Below are positions 43,642 through 55,319 of a stretch of 64,000 nucleotides of DNA, one piece after another. Source of the stretch: Tragulus kanchil (Eukaryota > Chordata > Mammalia > Artiodactyla > Tragulidae); assembly GCA_022376925.1 (NCBI GenBank), contig JAIOJX010000028.1, positions 67,917,001-67,981,000 on the forward strand, given 5' to 3'. The notes under the pieces were generated by a model. It was given only the letters and a program-made list of their open reading frames with translations, ran no database searches and had not been told where the DNA came from. Numbering within the stretch: position 1 is the first letter of the stretch; the number at the start of each line of letters is the position of its first letter. The translations under genes and the position numbers were made by a program.

Positions 43642-45919
43642 CTAAATTTCCATTTAATAGTGGCTTGGGGATAAAAGTGAGTGTATGTGTAAGTAGAAAG
43701 GAGTTTCCTGATCTCTTGCCTATCACTCATCGAAAATACATGGATTCCAATTTCTAAAATCCCAACTGTATGTTGTATAAAATATCACTTTCTTATGAAA
43801 AATATATAGTTTAGTTGAGACAATTAGATTTATGTTGTCCAGATCAACTTTTCTGTGTGAATTAAATATACATTCTGGGTAGATAGAAAAGAGTACAGAG
43901 CATTTCCTCAGAAACACAGGAAATAATAATTCTTATATTAGAAATTTTATCTTGATTTATTCTTTTGGTTGAATTATTTTCCTCCTCATAATTGTCATGT
44001 TAATACATTTTTTCTTTTGTGAGTTTAAGAAGTACACTGAAAAATAAAGTGTCTGGTGTGTTAAATGAACTGTCATTAAAAACATTGAGGAGAGGAGGTC
44101 AAGATTTCACATAGACTCTGAACTCAACTCCTCCTAAGAACACACCAAAATTACAGCTACTTACAGAACAGCTTTGTATGAAAAAAGATTTTCTGCAACT
44201 AAAGACATAAAGAAGAAACCACAGTGCAATGGGTAGGAGGAACAGACATGCAGTATCACCAGGACCAAAATCTTCCAGGTTGATAACACACAAATGGAGC
44301 TTGTACAGGTCTTTCTCAAGGAGGTTTAAGCCTCATAGTTGACTCCTCAGCCTAGAGGATATCCCTGGAAGATCACCTGAACATCTGACTTTGCAAACCA
44401 TTAGGGCTTATGATGGGGAGAATAGAATGCTGTAGGAAATAGACACCCACCGCCATTAAAGCATGCATGTAAAATCTCACATGATCTGAGTCCAAGTACA
44501 GAGGCAGTGACTTAAAAGAAACCTCTGTCAGAGCTACTTACAGACCTTGGAGAGCCTCCTAAAGAGGTAGGAGGCAACTGCGACTCCCCTGAGGTTAGAG
44601 ACACTGGTTCATGCATTTGTGCATGTGTGCCCAGTCATGCCCAACTCTTTGTGACCTCTGGACTATAGCCTTCCAAAATTCTCTGTATATGGAGTTTTCC
44701 ATACTGGAGTGGGTTGTCATTTCCTACCCCAGGGATCCTCCCCAACCAGGCATTTAATGTAGATCTCCGATTCTTGAAACCATATTACTAGTCTAAATTT
44801 CCATTTAATAGTGGCTTGGGGATAAAAGTGAGTGTATGTGTAAGTAGAAAGGAGTTTCCTGATCTCTTGCCTATCACTCATCGAAAATACATGGATTCCA
44901 ATTTCTAAAATCCCAACTGTATGTTGTATAAAATATCACTTTCTTATGAAAAATATATAGTTTAGTTGAGACAATTAGATTTATGTTGTCCAGATCAACT
45001 TTTCTGTGTGAATTAAATATACATTCTGGGTAGATAGAAAAGAGTACAGAGCATTTCCTCAGAAACACAGGAAATAATAATTCTTATATTAGAAATTTTA
45101 TCTTGATTTATTCTTTTGGTTGAATTATTTTCCTCCTCATAATTGTCATGTTAATACATTTTTTCTTTTGTGAGTTTAAGAAGTACACTGAAAAATAAAG
45201 TGTCTGGTGTGTTAAATGAACTGTCATTAAAAACATTGAGGAGAGGAGGTCAAGATTTCACATAGACTCTGAACTCAACTCCTCCTAAGAACACACCAAA
45301 ATTACAGCTACTTACAGAACAGCTTTGTATGAAAAAAGATTTTCTGCAACTAAAGACATAAAGAAGAAACCACAGTGCAATGGGTAGGAGGAACAGACAT
45401 GCAGTATCACCAGGACCAAAATCTTCCAGGTTGATAACACACAAATGGAGCTTGTACAGGTCTTTCTCAAGGAGGTTTAAGCCTCATAGTTGACTCCTCA
45501 GCCTAGAGGATATCCCTGGAAGATCACCTGAACATCTGACTTTGCAAACCATTAGGGCTTATGATGGGGAGAATAGAATGCTGTAGGAAATAGACACCCA
45601 CCGCCATTAAAGCATGCATGTAAAATCTCACATGATCTGAGTCCAAGTACAGAGGCAGTGACTTAAAAGAAACCTCTGTCAGAGCTACTTACAGACCTTG
45701 GAGAGCCTCCTAAAGAGGTAGGAGGCAACTGCGACTCCCCTGAGGTTAGAGACACTGGTTCATGCATTTGTGCATGTGTGCCCAGTCATGCCCAACTCTT
45801 TGTGACCTCTGGACTATAGCCTTCCAAAATTCTCTGTATATGGAGTTTTCCATACTGGAGTGGGTTGTCATTTCCTACCCCAGGGGATCCTCCCCAACCA
45901 GGCATTTAATGTAGATCTC
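43642..45919. repeat. Direct duplication D16 (shift 1151)
   Basis: 43642-44768 recurs at 44793-45919. The joint 44769-44792 (GATTCTTGAAACCATATTAC then TAGT) is a shortened version of 43589-43641. The right copy has one extra G in a G-run near 45882. Confidence 0.97.
44614..44768 (-). mobile_element. Bov-tA SINE, truncated D16 copy
   Basis: Left copy of the SINE at 45764-45965, cut at the D16 joint after AGATCTCC. Confidence 0.85.
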
Positions 45920-45965
45920 CTGCATTGGCAGGCAGATTATTTACCACTGAGCCATCTGGAAGCCC
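45764..45965 (-). mobile_element. Bov-tA SINE in L1 5'UTR
   Basis: Complete reverse-strand SINE ending GGAAGCCC. TAGAGACACTG (before) and TAGACACTG (after) flank it, a probable target duplication, and L1 5'UTR sequence continues on both sides. Confidence 0.88.
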
Positions 45966-46005
45966 TGTAGACACTGAAGGCAGCCATTTTGGAAAACTCA
46001 TTTTA

Positions 46006-47175
46006 CCATAGCCCTACCCTTAAATGTAAGCTAAGGTCACATGTATGCCTAGCCTTTCCCAACTTAAACTGAACCCTAAAGCAAACAGTAGCTCTGCCCA
46101 TTTCCCCTTACTCTAAACTCAATCCTAATATTAAACCGAAGCGTTTTACAGTATAGCTTTTAATTTTTATGGTATAGCTAACCCTAATCTTAGCACGAGC
46201 TCTAGCCCTACCACTATGGCAAGATGACCTGTATGCATAGCCTTTCCCAACGTAAAGCAACGTATCCTAAAACTGGGGAAAAGTAGGCATACACCTGACC
46301 TTGGGTTATTGTTAAGCCTAGGGATACAAGGACTAGTCTTGGCTCTACTGAAAATGTTGGCTTCAGTTTAATTTTAGAATTGGGTTTAGAGTAGCGTGAT
46401 GTGTGTAGGGCTGGTGTTTGATTTAGGGTTTGCGTTAAGTAGGGATTGGATGTGCATACAGGTCACCTTGGGCTAGGATTAGGGCTAAGACTAAGTATAG
46501 AGTTAGACTTAGCTTTACTGTAAGAGGTGGGTTTGGTTTAATATTAGCATTGAGTCTAGAATAAGGTGGACTTAGCCTTACTGTAAGAGGTGGGTTTGGT
46601 TTAATATTAGCATTGAGTCTAGAATAAGGTGAAATGTGTAGGGCTGGTGTTTGCTTTAGGTTTCACTTTAAATTGGGAAAGAGTATGCATATAGGTGACC
46701 TTGGGGTAGTACTAGGGTTAGGGCTAGGATTAAGGTTAAATTTACCTAAGGTGACTTCGGTTCCGTTTTAGGATTGAGTTTAGAGTAAGGTGAAATGTGA
46801 AGGACTGGTGTTTACTTTAGTATTCACTTTAACTTGGGAAACGGTAGGCATAGATGAGACCTTGGTCTAAGGTTAAGGATAGAATTAGGGCTTGTGTTAG
46901 GGTTGGCTTTACCATAAGAGGTGGGTTCATTATAATCTTATGATTGAGTTTACAGTAAAATGAAATGCATAGAGTCCAAATTTCATGGTATAGGTAACCC
47001 TAACTCTATCCTGAGCCCTTGCCCTAATCCTAGCCCTTGGTGATCTGTTTGCATACCCTATCCCAACCTAAAGCACACCTTAAAGAAAACCCCAGCCCTT
47101 TGTATTCCACCTTTGTGAAGACTCAACCCTAGTATTAAACCAAAGCCACCTCTTATAGTAAAGGTGACCTTAAAA
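46006..47175. repeat. Telomere-like minisatellite array with alternating orientation
   Basis: Degenerate CCCTAA/TTAGGG-rich sequence in units of about 160-170 bases. The CATA...ACCTTGG block marks units at 46288, 46455, 46688 and 46849. The forward strand is C-rich (CCCTA) at 46006-46260, G-rich (TTAGGG, e.g. 46718-46723) at 46290-46970, and C-rich again at 46975-47170. Unit consensus carries AAGAGGTGGGTTTGGTTTAA and GTGTAGGGCTGGTGTTTG. Both flanks are L1 5'UTR, so the array sits inside that element. I do not recognise a named family. Confidence 0.85.
46506..46631 (+). repeat. 63-bp tandem duplication inside the minisatellite
   Basis: GACTTAGCTTTACTG... at 46506 recurs at 46569 with one substitution (AGCT to AGCC). 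It lengthens one unit from about 170 to 233 bases. Confidence 0.92.
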
Positions 47176-47209
47176 CTAACTCATCTCAAGGTCAATGATC
47201 AGTGCTGGC

Positions 47210-49450
47210 AAGCAACATTTTGGAATCTTCCTTCCAGTCTGTTAGTATTAGAGACTAATACCACCCACCAGTAAGACATCCACAGCCCTGAGCCCATCTA
47301 CGTCATGCAAACAACTGCATGGAAATGTGGCCTTAGTCTGCAAGAGACAGGTACCAGTATCATCTCCCCTTACTGGGCCACATAGGCAGTTATTTCAGGA
47401 ACTCCCCTGTCTCTGCCTGCAGTGGATTAACACCAATCCATAGCACCCATAAAGTGCATAGCATATGTGCAATGACCTGGTCACACCCTCCACCAGGCTA
47501 GTATCAGACCAAACCCTTCTAGGCCATGCAGACAGACACAGGGACCCAACTCACCTTCCAGTGATCTGGCACTAGCCCTCTGCCCCCATGGACCACATGG
47601 AGCTGAGCAGGGATTTGATGTTGACTACATTGGGCCACTAGCAGCCCCAAAGCTCCGAGGGAGCAGTGGGCCCACAACTACCATGCAGGACATTGGGCCT
47701 GCTCTGCCTATCACTGTGGCCACAGTAGTCAAATTTCCACAACAGAAGGGCTTATGCAGCTCACATAAGGGGAATCTCTAGAACATATATCTCTGGTGAT
47801 CTTAGGAGAGTGTGCTGATCAGTTCTATAAGACATCTCTTACATATAGCCATTCTCCAAGATGAGGAAACATAAGCAACCTATTGTGAATAGAAGCCATT
47901 GCCTACTACATCAATAAACAAATGATGTTGCAGTCATCAAGCCATCACATTACAGCTACCCTGATGGTGATCCCTGAGGGAATTCAGGATGAAGACAGGA
48001 TGGCTCCCCACCTCATCTAGCAGTCAGTTCACTGCAGTCACACCTGATGGTGCACCCTGAGGAAGCTCAGGATGAGAAGTACGGATACTGGCCCCAGATA
48101 ACTGAGGAACATATCAAAGGGATGATTTCAGTGAGTCCAGACTTTGCACCTTCCATAGATAGATAAGTGCTAAATTCTTTAACTTGGGATACCTTGCTTT
48201 CATTAATTAACAGTAATCTTCTAATGTTCTGACCACTTGATCTGTGTTGCAAAAATTACATATAACCTAACTCCCCTCCTTGCCAATTCACAGCAGTCTC
48301 TCAGAGTTATCTGAGATGCTGTGTCCCAAGCAACATTTTGGAATCTTCCTTCCAGTCTGTTAGTATTAGAGACTAATACCACCCACCAGTAAGACATCCA
48401 CAGCCCTGAGCCCATCTACGTCATGCAAACAACTGCATGGAAATGTGGCCTTAGTCTGCAAGAGACAGGTACCAGTATCATCTCCCCTTACTGGGCCACA
48501 TAGGCAGTTATTTCAGGAACTCCCCTGTCTCTGCCTGCAGTGGATTAACACCAATCCATAGCACCCATAAAGTGCATAGCATATGTGCAATGACCTGGTC
48601 ACACCCTCCACCAGGCTAGTATCAGACCAAACCCTTCTAGGCCATGCAGACAGACACAGGGACCCAACTCACCTTCCAGTGATCTGGCACTAGCCCTCTG
48701 CCCCCATGGACCACATGGAGCTGAGCAGGGATTTGATGTTGACTACATTGGGCCACTAGCAGCCCCAAAGCTCCGAGGGAGCAGTGGGCCCACAACTACC
48801 ATGCAGGACATTGGGCCTGCTCTGCCTATCACTGTGGCCACAGTAGTCAAATTTCCACAACAGAAGGGCTTATGCAGCTCACATAAGGGGAATCTCTAGA
48901 ACATATATCTCTGGTGATCTTAGGAGAGTGTGCTGATCAGTTCTATAAGACATCTCTTACATATAGCCATTCTCCAAGATGAGGAAACATAAGCAACCTA
49001 TTGTGAATAGAAGCCATTGCCTACTACATCAATAAACAAATGATGTTGCAGTCATCAAGCCATCACATTACAGCTACCCTGATGGTGATCCCTGAGGGAA
49101 TTCAGGATGAAGACAGGATGGCTCCCCACCTCATCTAGCAGTCAGTTCACTGCAGTCACACCTGATGGTGCACCCTGAGGAAGCTCAGGATGAGAAGTAC
49201 GGGATACTGGCCCCAGATAACTGAGGAACATATCAAAGGGATGATTTCAGTGAGTCCAGACTTTGCACCTTCCCATAGATAGATAAGTGCTAAATTCTTT
49301 AACTTGGGATACCTTGCTTTCATTAATTAACAGTAATCTTCTAATGTTCTGACCACTTGATCTGTGTTGCAAAAATTACATATAACCTAACTCCCCTCCT
49401 TGCCAATTCACAGCAGTCTCTCAGAGTTATCTGAGATGCTGTGTCCCAAG
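47210..49450. repeat. Direct duplication D17 (shift 1117 to 1120)
   Basis: 47210-48326 recurs at 48327-49446. The joint is clean, with CAAG shared. Small differences are in homopolymers (TACGGATAC against TACGGGATAC; CTTCCATAG against CTTCCCATAG). It repeats L1 5'UTR and the start of the LTR. Confidence 0.98.
47935..48326 (+). mobile_element. ERV LTR, truncated D17 copy
   Basis: Left copy of the LTR described at 49055-49803, cut at the joint after GATGCTGTGTCCCAAG. Confidence 0.7.
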
Positions 49451-49803
49451 CTTAAGTTCTCAGTTTTCTCTGTGGAGTAAAGCATAACTTTTAAGGTTTC
49501 CCTGGGGTCCAGTGGATTAAGAGTCCACCTTGCAGTGCAAAGAACACTGGTTCAGTCTCTAGCCTGGGAAGATCCCACGTGCCGTGGAGCAGCTGGACCA
49601 GTCCAGTTATGAGCCAGTGCCCTGGGGCACATGTGCTCAGAGCTGGTGCTCTGCAGTGGGGGAGGCCACTGCAGTGGGAGGCCCACACATACCAAAGAAT
49701 AAAAAAAAAAGGTGAATGAAAATAGATATAAATAAAAAGAGGCATGCTGGGGAAAAAGAAACATAACTTTTAATTTTTAGGTTGTACATTTTTTTTCAGT
49801 TGA
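49055..49803 (+). mobile_element. ERV LTR (gammaretrovirus-like) in L1
   Basis: Forward LTR: two related upstream blocks (CCTGATGGTG...CCCTGAGG at about 49078 and 49160), then CTGACCACTTGATCTG, a TATA-like ACATATAACC (49379-49388), CAGCAGTCTCTCAGAG, and a degraded poly(A) signal (GAGTAAAGCATAAC, 49477-49490). It ends near TTTTTTTTCAGTTGA (49803). The pattern matches ruminant class I ERV LTRs. L1 ORF1 follows, and L1 5'UTR precedes, so this is a solo LTR. A SINE splits it at 49496. The part from 49350 onward recurs at 50437-50890 through D18. The 5' boundary is approximate. Confidence 0.7.
49496..49745 (+). mobile_element. tRNA-derived SINE (CHR-like) in the LTR
   Basis: Forward strand with the head GGTTTCCCTGGGGTCC. 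CATAACTTTTAA flanks it at both ends (49484-49495 and about 49763-49774), a clear target duplication once the A-rich tail is included. Confidence 0.9.
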
Positions 49804-49814
49804 TGCTACCTTAA

Positions 49815-50212
49815 AAATAGAAATAAATACAGAATTAGGCAAAATAAAAGGACAGAGGAATTTATTCTCAATGAAGGAATAACACATAATCTCAGAAAAA
49901 AATGAAAGTAGAGATGAACAATCTATTCAATAAAGAGTGCAATATAATGATCATAAAGATGATCACTGAATTCAGGGGAAGGATGGAGGAAGACACTGAA
50001 AATTTCATCAAGGCGGTAGAAATTATAAAAAAACAAGCAAACTGAACTGAGTTGAAGAGTATAATAATTAAAATTAAAAAAATACACTATAAGGAATCAA
50101 TAGGAGACTGAATGATGCAAAGGAATAGATTAGTCAGCTGTAAGACAGAGTAGTGGAAATTACCCAAGTTGAAAAGAAAAAAATAATAATTTTAAAAACT
50201 GAAAATAGTACC
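49815..50212 (+). pseudogene. L1 ORF1 remnant
   Basis: Forward strand: the DNA follows the L1 ORF1 N-terminal and coiled-coil part (AATTAGGCAAAATAAAAGGA; ACACTATAAGGAATCAATAG; GACAGAGTAGTGGAAATTAC). It is 5'-leader-proximal only; the RNA-binding C-terminal half is absent. Frames are broken. Recurs at 50902-51300 and partly at 52247-52456. Confidence 0.8.
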
Positions 50213-51920
50213 AGTCTATGAAAAATGCTGTTAGAAATTTGATAAGGATTGCAGTAAATCTGTAAACTGCTTTAAGTAGCATAATCATTTTGACAATGTT
50301 GGTTCTTCCATTCCAAGAACACAGTGTGTCTTTCCATTTATTTATGTGGTCTTCAGTGTCTTTCATTAGTGTCTTGCAGTTTTTGGAGTACAGGTCTTTT
50401 GCCTCTTAGAAAGAATCATTCCAAATTACTATACCCTGACCACTTGATCTGTGTTGCAAAAATTACATATAACCTAACTCCCCTCCTTGCCAATTCACAG
50501 CAGTCTCTCAGAGTTATCTGAGATGCTGTGTCCCAAGCTTAAGTTCTCAGTTTTCTCTGTGGAGTAAAGCATAACTTTTAAGGTTTCCCTGGGGTCCAGT
50601 GGATTAAGAGTCCACCTTGCAGTGCAAAGAACACTGGTTCAGTCTCTAGCCTGGGAAGATCCCACGTGCCGTGGAGCAGCTGGACCAGTCCAGTTATGAG
50701 CCAGTGCCCTGGGGCACATGTGCTCAGAGCTGGTGCTCTGCAGTGGGGGAGGCCACTGCAGTGGGAGGCCCACACATACCAAAGAATAAAAAAAAAAGGT
50801 GAATGAAAATAGATATAAATAAAAAGAGGCATGCTGGGGAAAAAGAAACATAACTTTTAATTTTTAGGTTGTACATTTTTTTTCAGTTGATGCTACCTTA
50901 AAAATAGAAATAAATACAGAATTAGGCAAAATAAAAGGACAGAGGAATTTATTCTCAATGAAGGAATAACACATAATCTCAGAAAAAAATGAAAGTAGAG
51001 ATGAACAATCTATTCAATAAAGAGTGCAATATAATGATCATAAAGATGATCACTGAATTCAGGGGAAGGATGGAGGAAGACACTGAAAATTTCATCAAGG
51101 CGGTAGAAATTATAAAAAACAAGCAAACTGAACTGAGTTGAAGAGTATAATAATTAAAATTAAAAAAATACACTATAAGGAATCAATAGGAGACTGAATG
51201 ATGCAAAGGAATAGATTAGTCAGCTGTAAGACAGAGTAGTGGAAATTACCCAAGTTGAAAAGAAAAAAATAATAATTTTAAAAACTGAAAATAGTACCAG
51301 TCTATGAAAAATGCTGTTAGAAATTTGATAAGGATTGCAGTAAATCTGTAAACTGCTTTAAGTAGCATAATCATTTTGACAATGTTGGTTCTTCCATTCC
51401 AAGAACACAGTGTGTCTTTCCATTTATTTATGTGGTCTTCAGTGTCTTTCATTAGTGTCTTGCAGTTTTTGGAGTACAGGTCTTTTGCCTCTATAGAAAG
51501 AATCATTCCTTGATATGTTATTCTTTTTGATGTGATAGTAAATGGGATTATTTCCTTAAATTCTCTTTCTGATCTTTGTTGTTAAAAATGCAACAGATTT
51601 CTATATATTAATTTTGTGTTCTTCAACTATACAAAATTCAGTGATGAGCTCTGATAGTTTTGGTAGTGTTTTTAATATTTTCTATGTGTAGTATCATATC
51701 ATCTGCAAACAGTGGCAGTTTACTTCTTCCTTTCCAATTTGGATTCTTTTAATTTCATTTTTTTTCTCTCTGATTGCTATGGCTAGAACTTCTAAAATTA
51801 TGTAGAATAAAAGTAGCAAGAGTGTATATCCTCATTTTGTTCCTCATTTTAGAGGAAATGCTTTCAGCTTTTAATCATTGAATATGATATTAGCTGTAGG
51901 TCTGTCATAATTATAAGCAA
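50213..51920 (-). pseudogene. Inverted L1 ORF2 segment (RT region)
   Basis: Reverse strand. At 51246-51506 the peptide includes LYSKNCKTLMKDTEDHINKW, the conserved ORF2 block after the RT domain, and further right is DNA for the RT region. Both flanks carry the same L1 in forward orientation (ORF1 left, ORF2 right). Real length is about 0.6 kb: 50213-50422 is a partial copy (D18), 51303-51920 the full one, and 52459-53077 another copy (D19). Confidence 0.75.
50583..50832 (+). mobile_element. tRNA-derived SINE, D18 copy
   Basis: Copy of 49496-49745 in the same LTR context, displaced 1087 bases. Confidence 0.9.
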
Positions 51921-51929
51921 TGATAAAAT

Positions 51930-52098
51930 AAATTATAAATGACAAAAATATAGAAAGTTATACCATATTCATGGATTGAAATAATTAGTATTCTTAAAAT
52001 ATCCATAATTTCAAGGCATTCTATGGATTCAATGTAATTCTTATAAAATACCTAAAGCATTTCCTATAGAACTAGAACAAATAATTCTAAGTTTATAT
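51930..52098 (+). pseudogene. L1 ORF2 fragment, forward
   Basis: ATACCATATTCATGGATTGA and AGAACTAGAACAAATAATTC are the ORF2 DNA after the RT domain. The D19 copy is at 53086-53254. The same part of ORF2 is also present inverted just to the left, so two versions overlap by roughly 100 bases but are diverged. Confidence 0.75.
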
Positions 52099-52100
52099 GG

Positions 52101-52230
52101 GGCTTCCCTGGTAGCTCAGTAATAAAGAATCTGCATGTCAGTGTGGAAGATGCAGGTTTGATTGCTGGCCCAGGAAGATCTCTCATGGCCACAACTGTTG
52201 AACCTGTGCTCTAGAACTTACGACCTACAA
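52101..52230 (+). mobile_element. SINE (ART2/CHR type), truncated D19 copy
   Basis: Left copy of 53256-53580, cut at the D19 joint. Confidence 0.8.
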
Positions 52231-53255
52231 GGTTTGATTGCTGGGCTCATCAAGGCGGTAGAAATTATAAAAAAACAAGCAAACTGAACTGAGTTGAAGA
52301 GTATAATAATTAAAATTAAAAAAATACACTATAAGGAATCAATAGGAGACTGAATGATGCAAAGGAATAGATTAGTCAGCTGTAAGACAGAGTAGTGGAA
52401 ATTACCCAAGTTGAAAAGAAAAAAATAATAATTTTAAAAACTGAAAATAGTACCAGTCTATGAAAAATGCTGTTAGAAATTTGATAAGGATTGCAGTAAA
52501 TCTGTAAACTGCTTTAAGTAGCATAATCATTTTGACAATGTTGGTTCTTCCATTCCAAGAACACAGTGTGTCTTTCCATTTATTTATGTGGTCTTCAGTG
52601 TCTTTCATTAGTGTCTTGCAGTTTTTGGAGTACAGGTCTTTTGCCTCTATAGAAAGAATCATTCCTTGATATGTTATTCTTTTTGATGTGATAGTAAATG
52701 GGATTATTTCCTTAAATTCTCTTTCTGATCTTTGTTGTTAAAAATGCAACAGATTTCTATATATTAATTTTGTGTTCTTCAACTATACAAAATTCAGTGA
52801 TGAGCTCTGATAGTTTTGGTAGTGTTTTTAATATTTTCTATGTGTAGTATCATATCATCTGCAAACAGTGGCAGTTTACTTCTTCCTTTCCAATTTGGAT
52901 TCTTTTAATTTCATTTTTTTTCTCTCTGATTGCTATGGCTAGAACTTCTAAAATTATGTAGAATAAAAGTAGCAAGAGTGTATATCCTCATTTTGTTCCT
53001 CATTTTAGAGGAAATGCTTTCAGCTTTTAATCATTGAATATGATATTAGCTGTAGGTCTGTCATAATTATAAGCAATGATAAAATAAATTATAAATGACA
53101 AAAATATAGAAAGTTATACCATATTCATGGATTGAAATAATTAGTATTCTTAAAATATCCATAATTTCAAGGCATTCTATGGATTCAATGTAATTCTTAT
53201 AAAATACCTAAAGCATTTCCTATAGAACTAGAACAAATAATTCTAAGTTTATATG

Positions 53256-53580
53256 GGGCTTCCCTGGTAGCTCAGTAATAAAGAATCTGCATGTCAGTGT
53301 GGAAGATGCAGGTTTGATTGCTGGCCCAGGAAGATCTCTCATGGCCACAACTGTTGAACCTGTGCTCTAGAACTTACGACCTACAACTTCTGGGCCCATA
53401 TGCTACATCTACTGAAGCTCATACACCCTAGGGCCTGTGCTGCACAAAAGAAGCCATACCAACGAGAAGTCCATGCATAGCAACTAGAGAAGAGCCCCCA
53501 CTTGCTGCAACTAGAGGAAAGCCTGTGTGGCATCAATAACCTAGAACAGCCTGAAGTAAGTAATTCATTAATTCATAAAA
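53256..53580 (+). mobile_element. SINE (ART2/CHR type) in L1 ORF2
   Basis: Forward: GGGGCTTCCCTGGTAGCTC head, then an ART2-like body (TAGCAACTAGAGAAGAGCC; TTGCTGCAACTAGAGG). AACAAATA...GTTTATATGG before and AACAAATAGAAGTTATATGG after form a target duplication inside ORF2. D20 copy at 54328-54652. Confidence 0.82.
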
Positions 53581-53599
53581 GTCTGTGAGTTACATCTTT

Positions 53600-54022
53600 A
53601 TAAACAAATAGAAGTTATATGGAAACAGGAAAAATTACAAATAGCCAAAGCAATCTTGAGAAAGAAGCACAAATCAGAAGGTATCCTGCTCCCTAACTTC
53701 AAATAGTACTACAAAACTTCAGTAATTAAAACAGTATGATATTGACAGAAAAACAGACATTTAGTTTGATGGAACAGAATAGAGAGTCTGTAAATAAACC
53801 CACATTTATATGGTCAGTTATTCTTTGACAAAGCAGGTGAGAATATATAGTAAGGAAAAGATAACTTCTTATAAAATGTCAGGAAACTGGATAGCTACAT
53901 GTAAAAGAATCAAAGTGGATTATATTCTCACTCCATATGCAAACATGAAGTCAAAATGGATAAAAGACAAATGTAAGACACCATGAAACTTCTAGAAGAA
54001 AAGATAAGGAGTACATTTTTAA
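53600..54022 (+). pseudogene. L1 ORF2 C-terminal fragment
   Basis: Forward DNA of ORF2 after the RT domain (AGCCAAAGCAATCTTGAGAA; AAACCCACATTTATATGGTC; AATGGATAAAAGACAAATGT). Multiple stops. Ends where a Bov-tA was inserted. D20 copy at 54672-55095. Confidence 0.85.
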
Positions 54023-54240
54023 TGGGCTTCCCTAGGGCTCAGCAGTAAAGAATCCTCCTGCAATGCAGAAGTTACAGGAAACACAGGTTCAATCCCTGGG
54101 TTGGGAAGATCCCTTGGAGGAGGCCATGGCAGCCTACTCCAATATTCTTGTCTGGAGATTCCCAAGGACAGAAGAGCCTGGTGGACTGCAGCTCATAGGG
54201 TTGCAAAGAGTCAGACATGACTGTAGTGGCTTTGCATCCC
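54023..54240 (+). mobile_element. Bov-tA-type SINE in L1 ORF2
   Basis: Forward, from GGGCTTCCCTAGGGCTC to CAGACATGACTG, with AAGATCCCTTGGAGGAGG. D20 copy at 55096-55312. Confidence 0.9.
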
Positions 54241-55095
54241 TACATATCTTTAATATTGATCTTAGCAACATTTTTGGAGTGTGTCTCTTCAGGTAAGGGA
54301 ATGAAACAAAGACAGATAAATTTATATGGGGCTTCCTGGTAGCTCAGTAATAAAGAATCTGCATGTCAGTGTGGAAGATGCAGGTTTGATTGCTGGCCCA
54401 GGAAGATCTCTCATGGCCACAACTGTTGAACCTGTGCTCTAGAACTTACGACCTACAACTTCTGGGCCCATATGCTACATCTACTGAAGCTCATACACCC
54501 TAGGGCCTGTGCTGCACAAAAGAAGCCATACCAACGAGAAGTCCATGCATAGCAACTAGAGAAGAGCCCCCACTTGCTGCAACTAGAGGAAAGCCTGTGT
54601 GGCATCAATAACCTAGAACAGCCTGAAGTAAGTAATTCATTAATTCATAAAAGTCTGTGAGTTACATCTTTATAAACAAATAGAAGTTATATGGAAACAG
54701 GAAAAATTACAAATAGCCAAAGCAATCTTGAGAAAGAAGCACAAATCAGAAGGTATCCTGCTCCCTAACTTCAAATAGTACTACAAAACTTCAGTAATTA
54801 AAACAGTATGATATTGACAGAAAAACAGACATTTAGTTTGATGGAACAGAATAGAGAGTCTGTAAATAAACCCACATTTATATGGTCAGTTATTCTTTGA
54901 CAAAGCAGGTGAGAATATATAGTAAGGAAAAGATAACTTCTTATAAAATGTCAGGAAACTGGATAGCTACATGTAAAAGAATCAAAGTGGATTATATTCT
55001 CACTCCATATGCAAACATGAAGTCAAAATGGATAAAAGACAAATGTAAGACACCATGAAACTTCTAGAAGAAAAGATAAGGAGTACATTTTTAAT

Positions 55096-55312
55096 GGGCT
55101 TCCCTAGGGCTCAGCAGTAAAGAATCCTCCTGCAATGCAGAAGTTACAGGAAACACAGGTTCAATCCCTGGGTTGGGAAGATCCCTTGGAGGAGGCCATG
55201 GCAGCCTACTCCAATATTCTTGTCTGGAGATTCCCAAGGACAGAAGAGCCTGGTGGACTGCAGCTCATAGGGTTGCAAAGAGTCAGACATGACTGTAGTG
55301 GCTTTGCATCCC
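55096..55312 (+). mobile_element. Bov-tA-type SINE, D20 copy
   Basis: Copy of 54023-54240, displaced 1072 bases. Confidence 0.9.
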
Positions 55313-55319
55313 TACATAT

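Larger units (their letters stand above)
49350..51505. repeat. Direct duplication D18 (shift 1087 to 1086)
   Basis: 49350-50422 recurs at 50437-51505. Near its end the left copy reads GCCTCTTAGAAAG against GCCTCTATAGAAAG. The joint is AAATTACTATACCC (50423-50436). Confidence 0.97.
51092..53387. repeat. Direct duplication D19 (shift 1155-1156)
   Basis: 51092-52230 recurs at 52247-53387, with one A more in an A-run. The joint is GGTTTGATTGCTGGGC (52231-52246). Confidence 0.97.

Noticed and set aside
46006..47175. True interstitial telomere or chromosome end
   Set aside because: Perfect TTAGGG tandem runs are absent; units are about 165 bases, degenerate and switch strand, with L1 on both sides.
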